A stretch of 16,742 nt of DNA from Lentzea aerocolonigenes (GTDB lineage: Bacteria > Actinomycetota > Actinomycetes > Mycobacteriales > Pseudonocardiaceae). The position numbers were made by a program, and so were the translations under genes. Below are positions 12,567 through 16,742 of the stretch, in pieces (position 1 is the stretch's first letter; each line of letters opens with the position of its first letter). Under the pieces are notes generated by a model. It did no database searches and was not told the DNA's origin. It saw only the letters and a program-made list of their open reading frames with translations. The stretch lies in assembly GCF_000955955.1 (NCBI RefSeq), contig NZ_JYJG01000301.1, positions 1 to 16,742 of the forward strand, written 5' to 3'.

Positions 12567-13268
12567 TCAGACCCGGCTTCGGTCACCGGAGCCGGGTCGT
12601 TCGTGGTTCCAGCCGAACAGCCGGGTGAACACCTCGTGCTGCTCGAGGCTGTGCTCGTGGTGCACCAGCGCGATGCGTTCGGCGAGCTCGGCGCTGTCGT
12701 CCTCGTGGATGCCGGGCAGGTCCTCGGGGTCGAAGCCGGTCTCGGTGCACCAGGCCAGCACGGTCTCAGGTCCGTTGACCGACGCGACGAACGCGCGCTG
12801 CTCCTGGTGCTGCCACGCCTTCGCGATCTCGTCGAGCATGCCGTCGGCGATCATCCGCGCGGCCCGTGCGCGCAACCGGTCCAGGTGCGCCCGTTCGTCG
12901 GCGAGCGGGAGAACGGTCGCGGTGAGCCGGAACGGCATCCGCCCGCGGCAGTCGGCGAACCTGCGCAGCAACGAGATGGATCCGCCTTCCACCACCACGT
13001 GGTCGTGCACCTGGCTCAGGTGCTCGACTTTGCGCAGGAGCGCGTACGCGGCCTCGTGCACCGGGTAGTCGCCGTCGGGCACCGTCCGCGCGGCCAGATG
13101 ATGGCGGTGCGGCCCGCCGTCCAGCCGGGCGCTGGTGACCGGCAGGTCGAGGTAGCACTGGATCCGGTCGGCCACGACGATCGGCGCGTCGCGCTCGCCG
13201 GCGATCTCCGTCGCGACGTCCGTTTTGCCTGCGCCGGTGGGACCGACGACGAGGTGCACGCAATTCAT
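12567..13268 (-). CDS. Tzs/IPT-type adenylate dimethylallyltransferase (cytokinin-type isopentenyl transferase)
   Basis: 233-residue P-loop prenyltransferase of the Agrobacterium Tzs / Rhodococcus FasD family, which moves the prenyl group of DMAPP to N6 of AMP. Seen: P-loop LVVGPTGAGKT (6-16), the VVADRIQCY segment (31-39) with the conserved Asp34 and Arg35, and the family signature EGGSISLL (94-101). The length and the missing tRNA-binding insertion separate it from the tRNA enzyme MiaA (about 300 residues). The ATG at 13268 has a strong AAAGGAG 8 bases upstream, and the family starts M-x-x-x-L before the P-loop. Another ATG 30 bases upstream (13298) is less likely. It is divergent from a LOG gene 163 bases away; together they would make isopentenyladenine. 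No P450 for trans-zeatin formation is present in the window. Family assignment is strong. Whether the product is a free cytokinin or a precursor for something else cannot be seen. Confidence 0.88.
   Translation of the reverse strand: MNCVHLVVGPTGAGKTDVATEIAGERDAPIVVADRIQCYLDLPVTSARLDGGPHRHHLAARTVPDGDYPVHEAAYALLRKVEHLSQVHDHVVVEGGSISLLRRFADCRGRMPFRLTATVLPLADERAHLDRLRARAARMIADGMLDEIAKAWQHQEQRAFVASVNGPETVLAWCTETGFDPEDLPGIHEDDSAELAERIALVHHEHSLEQHEVFTRLFGWNHERPGSGDRSRV
12570..12598. terminator. Strong hairpin between the convergent mshC and IPT genes
   Basis: GACCCGGCTTCGG (12570-12582) pairs with CCGGAGCCGGGTC (12586-12598) around a 3-base loop: 13 pairs with one G-U or mismatch. It starts 10 bases after the mshC stop and lies inside the end of the IPT gene, where it encodes RPGSGDRSRV. 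It has no long U-tract, as is usual in high-GC actinomycetes. It probably terminates mshC transcription and may stabilise the IPT mRNA 3' end. Confidence 0.7.
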
Positions 13269-13345
13269 GGTGATTTCTCCTTTGCGGTGGACCTCCATCC
13301 ACTTTCTCTCCGCGCCGCCGGTCCGGCCCGTTTTGCGCGCAGCCT

Positions 13346-13365
13346 TCAGAAAAAGCTCAGAAAGC
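13346..13365. promoter_or_regulatory. Direct repeat TCAGAAA with 11-base period between the divergent IPT and LOG genes
   Basis: TCAGAAA occurs at 13346-13352 and 13357-13363, one helical turn apart, each followed by A/G-rich bases and GC. The gap 13269-13431 is clearly AT-richer than its surroundings and must hold both promoters. Same-face direct repeats often bind tandem regulator subunits, but no regulator family is recognised. The gap also holds a small hairpin (GTGGA 13287-13291 with TCCAC 13298-13302) near the IPT start. Confidence 0.25.
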
Positions 13366-13419
13366 AAATCGTTCTGCGTGCGATGTCTGTTTTCTCCGCG
13401 CTGCCTGGTTGCGTGCGGA

Positions 13420-13425
13420 TATGGT
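13420..13425 (+). promoter_or_regulatory. TATGGT -10 box of the LOG gene, leaderless start predicted
   Basis: TATGGT fits TAnnnT and ends 6 bases before the ATG at 13432, so the first transcribed base would be the A of the start codon. A GGTGG overlapping it is only a weak Shine-Dalgarno candidate. No clear -35 was found. Confidence 0.35.
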
Positions 13426-13431
13426 GGCGTC

Positions 13432-14007
13432 ATGCGAATGGGCGTCTTTTGTGGTTCTTCGGCTGGGCGTGTGCGGCACGTGGAGGTGGCCGCGCAGGTC
13501 GGCAGGGTGCTCGCCGAGCGGGGTGTCGAGGTCGTCTACGGCGGTGGCCGGATCGGCACGATGGGCGCCGTGGCCGACGGCGCGCTGAAGGCGGGAGGCT
13601 CGGTCATCGGCGTGATCCCCCGCCACATGACGGACTGGGAGATCGCGCACGACGGGCTCACCGAACTGCACGTCGTCGACACGATGCACCAGCGGAAAGC
13701 GCTGATGGCGGACCTGTCGGACGCGTTCGTCGCGCTGCCGGGCGGTGCGGGCACCCTCGACGAGCTCTTCGAGATCTGGACGTGGGCGCAGCTCGAGCTG
13801 CACGCCAAGCCGATCGGCCTGCTCAACGTCGACGGGTACTACGACCACCTGCTCGCGATGATCGACCACATGGTGTCCGAGGGGTTCCTCAAGCAGGCAT
13901 ACCGCGAGATGGTCCTGGTGGACGACGATCTCGACCGGCTGCTGAACCAGTTCGACGATTATGCGCCACCCGTTTATCGGTGGGTGGAGGATCCGCCGAT
14001 CGACTAG
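13432..14007 (+). CDS. LOG-family cytokinin riboside 5'-monophosphate phosphoribohydrolase
   Basis: 191-residue LOG (Lonely Guy) enzyme, which removes ribose 5-phosphate from cytokinin nucleotides to release the free base. Seen: N-terminal Rossmann-like start MGVFCGSS, a YGGGRIGTMG glycine loop (36-45), the HQRK element (86-89) with catalytic Arg88, and the family signature PGGAGTLDE (103-111) with the conserved Glu111. The length is typical of type I LOG proteins. I chose the ATG at 13432 because the family starts within a few residues of this Val-Phe-Cys-Gly-Ser segment. The neighbouring divergent gene encodes the prenyltransferase that would supply its substrate, which makes cytokinin metabolism more likely here than for an isolated LOG gene. 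Many bacterial LOG proteins are annotated 'TIGR00730 family' or wrongly as lysine decarboxylase. Closing gene on the right is the ClpS-like one, convergent, with 60 unremarkable bases between. Confidence 0.92.
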   Translation: MRMGVFCGSSAGRVRHVEVAAQVGRVLAERGVEVVYGGGRIGTMGAVADGALKAGGSVIGVIPRHMTDWEIAHDGLTELHVVDTMHQRKALMADLSDAFVALPGGAGTLDELFEIWTWAQLELHAKPIGLLNVDGYYDHLLAMIDHMVSEGFLKQAYREMVLVDDDLDRLLNQFDDYAPPVYRWVEDPPID

Positions 14008-14067
14008 CCTTTTCTCAAGGAAGCGCAAAGCCTCGTCAAGGTGGGGGAAATCGATTCAATCGAATCT

Positions 14068-14823
14068 CTAAGTGGGCTGTTCGACGACTGCCGGCTGAAC
14101 GTCCGGGCCCGCGAAAGCCTCCGGATCGACGGCCTGCACCAGTTTCTCCTGCAGATAGGCGAGCGTGTGGAACTGCAGCGGTGTGGCCTTGCGGACCAGC
14201 AGGTAGAGCGCGCGGATCTGGCCGAACACCACGATCCACTCGCCTGCCTCGTCGAGCGTCAGCGTCCGCGACTCGGCGTTGATCCACTGTTCCCACACCC
14301 GGTTGACGAGCGCGCGGTCGGCGAGCACCTTGCGGTGCCTGCGCCGGAACATCGCCGACTGCCACCGCGACGCGGAGGTGTCCGGGAACATCTTGCGCAG
14401 CAACGGCCGTCGCGTCATGACCGGCCGCGGCCAGCGCAGGCCGCGTGCTGTGGAGCCGACGCGGTAGAGCCTGTCCAGCGACTCGAACGCCGGCTCCCAG
14501 CCCCGAGCGAACACCTCGGGGACCTTCACCAGCACGCCGTCGCCCACCCGCTCCGCGGAGAAGACCTCCTGGGTGTCGTACACCTCCTGGCGAAGCTCGG
14601 CGCGCAGCCCGGCCCGCACCAGCCGCAGCGTGATCGACTCCGCCGTCGCGCGGTCGTAGCTACCTACCGCCACACTCCCGCTTTGGTGGATCGCCGCGGT
14701 CAGACCGCGCGCCTTCTCCACATCGAACCCACAGACCGTGCGCAGCAGGTGACAGGCGACCGCGAACGGGGTGTGGTCGTCGTTGTGCACGACGACGCCC
14801 CACGGCTTCTCCCCAGGATTCAC
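14068..14823 (-). CDS. ClpS-like N-degron adaptor fused to a DUF2017-like C-terminal region
   Basis: 251-residue protein. Residues 1-80 resemble ClpS, the adaptor that hands N-degron substrates to the Clp protease. The pocket elements can be aligned with E. coli ClpS: VVVHNDDHTPF gives Asn14, Asp15, Asp16 and Thr18, and IHQSG gives His46. The gatekeeper Met is replaced by Phe20. ClpS alone is about 100 residues, so the 170-residue extension is unusual. Its last part (a FPDT...FRRRH segment, a DEAGEWIVVFGQIRALYLLV helix and a LAYLQEKLVQAV end) resembles DUF2017, a protein usually encoded as a separate gene beside actinobacterial clpS. That resemblance is my reading and moderate only. The GTG at 14823 is chosen because ClpS homology begins right after it and TACTCT lies just upstream; no ATG lies close enough. 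It diverges from the small gene at 14858. Confidence 0.75.
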   Translation of the reverse strand: MNPGEKPWGVVVHNDDHTPFAVACHLLRTVCGFDVEKARGLTAAIHQSGSVAVGSYDRATAESITLRLVRAGLRAELRQEVYDTQEVFSAERVGDGVLVKVPEVFARGWEPAFESLDRLYRVGSTARGLRWPRPVMTRRPLLRKMFPDTSASRWQSAMFRRRHRKVLADRALVNRVWEQWINAESRTLTLDEAGEWIVVFGQIRALYLLVRKATPLQFHTLAYLQEKLVQAVDPEAFAGPDVQPAVVEQPT

Positions 14824-14828
14824 CGGCC

Positions 14829-14834
14829 AGAGTA
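14829..14834 (-). promoter_or_regulatory. TACTCT -10 box of the ClpS-like gene in a 34-base divergent gap
   Basis: Minus-strand TACTCT (14834-14829) fits TAnnnT and lies 5 bases before the GTG start, predicting a leaderless transcript. A weaker plus-strand box, CACAAT (14846-14851), lies 6 bases before the ATG at 14858. If both are real, the two polymerases would compete for the same DNA. Confidence 0.35.
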
Positions 14835-14857
14835 TGCGGCACGGCCACAATGGACCG

Positions 14858-15298
14858 ATGACGGAAGCGTTGCGGTACGAGCGCGGTTCGGACGGCGAGG
14901 ACGCGAACGAGGCGGCACGCGGCGAGGTGCTCGCTGACGACCGCACGCGAGGAGATCTGTCGTTGCTGCGGTTCCTGGTCGAGCAGGAAGTGTTGCGCTG
15001 CAGGAACTCCGAGGGGCTGGGGGAGCAGGCCGCGCTCGCGGGGTTCCTGCTGGCCGAGCACCGGCAGCCGGAGGACGTCTGGCTGCACCACGCGATCAAG
15101 CGCGCCAACTTCGACGCCGGATGCATGTACGACGCCGAGCACGTGTTCGCGGCGGGAGTCCGGGCCACTCTCGACCACGTGCGCGCGAGCGATCATCCGG
15201 ACCGGGACGAGGTGCTGGAGTTCTTGACCGGCTACAGCTTCGACGAGGACGACATCGAGGAGTGGTTCGAGCAGCGCCGCGACTGGTTCGCCGAGTAG
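14858..15298 (+). CDS. Small acidic protein of unknown function, divergent partner of the ClpS-like gene
   Basis: 146 residues starting MTEALRYERG, rich in Asp, Glu, Arg and Ala. No signal peptide, membrane segment or catalytic motif is visible. A central helical part contains a LLAEHRQPEDVWLHHAIKRANFD block (read in parts), followed by AGCMYDAEHVFAAG, which may recur in uncharacterised actinobacterial and proteobacterial proteins. The last 30 residues are strongly acidic (FDEDDIEEWFEQ). Codon use is normal for the window, with G/C at third positions, which supports a real gene. The ATG at 14858 has no good RBS and a CACAAT box 6 bases upstream, again suggesting a leaderless mRNA. It shares a 34-base gap with the ClpS-like gene, so related regulation or function is possible but unproven. 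I do not recognise the family. Confidence 0.8.
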   Translation: MTEALRYERGSDGEDANEAARGEVLADDRTRGDLSLLRFLVEQEVLRCRNSEGLGEQAALAGFLLAEHRQPEDVWLHHAIKRANFDAGCMYDAEHVFAAGVRATLDHVRASDHPDRDEVLEFLTGYSFDEDDIEEWFEQRRDWFAE

Positions 15299-15300
15299 AG

Positions 15301-15338
15301 GAGACCGCCCCCGAGGCGGAAGCGTCGGGGGCGGTCTC
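15301..15338. terminator. Bidirectional hairpin terminator between convergent genes
   Basis: GAGACCGCCCCCGA (15301-15314) and TCGGGGGCGGTCTC (15325-15338) form a perfect 14-bp stem with a 10-base loop. It starts 2 bases after the stop of the small acidic gene and ends 17 bases from the stop of the protease gene on the other strand, so it can terminate both. Confidence 0.88.
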
Positions 15339-15355
15339 GTTCAGCGGAGAAGAGA

Positions 15356-16742
15356 TCAGACGTCGAGCGTCCAGCTGTTCAGCGTGCCGGTGTCCAGGAA
15401 CGCCGCGTCACGCACGCGCAGCGTCCAGGTGCCGTTCGCAGCCTCGGAGGAGAGGTTGCGGGTGAACGTTTCCTTGATGTTGTCGGCCGAGCCGCCGGCG
15501 CGGTTGTGCAGGTTGTAGACCGTGCCGTCCGGTGCGACCAGGTCGACCACGAGGTCGCCCTTGTAGGTGTGGTTGATGTCGACCTTGATCGTCGCCGTGG
15601 CCGACGCGTTGCCCGCGCAGCCCGAGATGGCGATCGTGCTCGTCACCGTGGTGTTGTCCGGGATCCGGACCGGGGTGGAGTTGGTCTTGGCGTCACAGCC
15701 GCCACCAACGGCGTTCACGACCCAGGAGAAGGTCGCGGTGCCGGTCTTGCCCGCCGAGTCGGTCACCGTGGCGGTCACCGTGGAGGTGCCCGCCGTGGTC
15801 GGCGTACCGGAGATCGCGCCGGAGGAGTTCGCCGACAGACCGGCCGGCAGACCGGTGACGGACCAGCTGTACGGCGGGGTGCCACCGGTGGCCGCGAGCT
15901 GCAGCGATGCGGCCTGGCCGACGGTGGAGTTCTGCGTACCGGGGTTCGTCACGGCCGGGTTGCCCGGCTGCGGCGTGCCGAAGAGCGTGTAGAGCAGCTT
16001 GTTCGGCGAGCCCGTGCCGGGGTTGGTGATCTTGTTGGGCGTGGAGGCGGCGCTCAGGCCCGCCCACACGGCGGCCGGGTTGTCGTTCGGGTGCGTGGCG
16101 AGCCACAGGGCAGCCGCGCCCGCGACGTGCGGGGTGGCCATCGACGTGCCGGAGATGGTGTTGGTCGCCGTGTCGTTGGTGTTCCACGACGACGTGATGT
16201 TCTCACCGGGCGCGAAGATGTCCGTGCAGGTGCCGTAGTTCGAGAACGAGGCGCGCGCGTCGTTGATGGTCGACGCGTTGACGGTGATCGCCTCGGGTAC
16301 GCGTGCGGGCGAGGTGCTGCACGCGTTGGTGTTCGAGTTGCCGGACGCGATGGCGTAGGTGACGCCGGCCGCGATCGAACGCTGCACAGCGGCGTCCAGG
16401 GTGGCGTCCGCGCCGCCGCCGAGCGACATGTTGGCGACAGCGGGCTTGATCGCGTTCGCCGTCACCCAGTCGATGCCGCCGACGACACCGGCGGTCGTGC
16501 CGGAGCCCTGGCAGTTCAGCACCTTGACGGCGACGACCTGCGCGGCCTTCGCGAGGCCGTACTGCGAGCCCGCGATGTTGCCGGCGACGTGCGTGCCGTG
16601 GCCGTTGCAGTCGCTGTTGTTGCCGTCACCGGAGGTGTTGGTGCCCCACACCGCCCGGCCACCGAACGTCGTGTGCGTGGTGCGCACACCGGTGTCGATG
16701 ATGTACGCGTGCACGTTCGACGCGGTGGTGTCGTACTGGTAG
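15356..16742 (-). CDS. Secreted subtilisin-like serine protease (S8) with Ig-like and P domains, 5' end outside the window
   Basis: The visible 461 residues hold most of a proteinase K-like S8 domain. The catalytic Asp is in YIIDTGV (codon 16696-16694), His in NGHGTHVAG (16601-16599) and Ser in [11 protein letters not shown] (16144-16142), with the oxyanion Asn in ASGNSN. An Ig-like domain follows, with the [21 protein letters not shown] pattern (read in parts), then a P/Homo B (proprotein convertase) domain with [19 protein letters not shown] and GTWTLRVRD, ending NSWTLDV. The frame is open to 16742, so the signal peptide and propeptide lie beyond the window. P and Ig-like domains commonly end secreted actinomycete S8 proteases, where they help folding, export or substrate binding. 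It would act outside the cell on proteins. It converges with the small acidic gene, with a strong hairpin between them. Family assignment is near certain. Confidence 0.95.
   Translation of the reverse strand, partial: YQYDTTASNVHAYIIDTGVRTTHTTFGGRAVWGTNTSGDGNNSDCNGHGTHVAGNIAGSQYGLAKAAQVVAVKVLNCQGSGTTAGVVGGIDWVTANAIKPAVANMSLGGGADATLDAAVQRSIAAGVTYAIASGNSNTNACSTSPARVPEAITVNASTINDARASFSNYGTCTDIFAPGENITSSWNTNDTATNTISGTSMATPHVAGAAALWLATHPNDNPAAVWAGLSAASTPNKITNPGTGSPNKLLYTLFGTPQPGNPAVTNPGTQNSTVGQAASLQLAATGGTPPYSWSVTGLPAGLSANSSGAISGTPTTAGTSTVTATVTDSAGKTGTATFSWVVNAVGGGCDAKTNSTPVRIPDNTTVTSTIAISGCAGNASATATIKVDINHTYKGDLVVDLVAPDGTVYNLHNRAGGSADNIKETFTRNLSSEAANGTWTLRVRDAAFLDTGTLNSWTLDV

Noticed and set aside
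12567..13268. tRNA dimethylallyltransferase MiaA
   Set aside because: The protein is too short and has the Tzs/IPT signature EGGSISLL rather than MiaA's tRNA-binding insertion.
13269..13433. Upstream extension of the IPT gene, including an ATG at 13298
   Set aside because: The family starts just before the P-loop, and the ATG at 13268 has a strong AAAGGAG at good spacing.
14008..14067. Possible terminator between the convergent LOG and ClpS-like genes
   Set aside because: Only 4-5 bp stems (for example GATTC/GAATC at 14053-14066) are present, too weak to call.

Overview
The window is high-GC DNA from a filamentous actinomycete, most likely of the Pseudonocardiaceae (Lentzea, Saccharothrix or Amycolatopsis type). 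The reasons are the strong GC bias at third codon positions, a complete mycothiol ligase gene (mshC, found only in actinobacteria), an actinobacterial-style aa3 oxidase subunit I, large secreted multidomain hydrolases, and several start codons that sit 5-8 bases after a TAnnnT box, as in leaderless actinobacterial transcripts. The genus is inferred, not shown. No tRNA, rRNA, CRISPR array, insertion sequence or integrase was seen, and no gene-free stretch exceeds about 165 bases.

Left part (1-6930, all on the minus strand, transcribed right to left). The order is an SPFH/stomatin-family membrane protein (6862-5969), a 1319-residue caspase-like protease / STAND NTPase / TPR protein (5910-1951), an LCAT-type serine hydrolase translationally coupled to it by a TGATG overlap (1951-626), and the first 196 codons of cytochrome c oxidase subunit I (588-1, cut by the window edge). 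The caspase-STAND-TPR plus lipase-like pair is the best candidate for an undescribed system. It has the parts of an NLR-like immune or cell-death module: a sensor and scaffold, an NTPase switch, a protease, and a cytosolic enzyme that could attack lipids. A 10-bp perfect inverted repeat lies just before the caspase gene, and its 3' arm contains the likely ribosome binding site.

Middle part (6925-12560). A very large secreted GH2 beta-galactosidase (minus) has a LamG-like domain inserted and C-terminal NEW3/NPCBM-type modules. It diverges from mshC (plus). The 134-base gap between them carries a TTGACG-N18-TAGCGT promoter for the galactosidase, overlapped by a LacI-family-like operator (TGAC-A-ACGT-C-GTCA).

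Right part (12567-16742). A Tzs/IPT-type adenylate dimethylallyltransferase gene (minus) stands head to head with a LOG-type cytokinin phosphoribohydrolase gene (plus). Together they would be the two minimal steps from AMP to the cytokinin isopentenyladenine. Next comes a ClpS-like N-degron adaptor fused to a C-terminal region resembling DUF2017 (minus). It diverges across only 34 bases from a small unknown acidic protein (plus). The window ends inside a secreted subtilisin-like protease with Ig-like and P domains (minus). Strong hairpin terminators separate the convergent pairs mshC/ipt and the small protein/protease.
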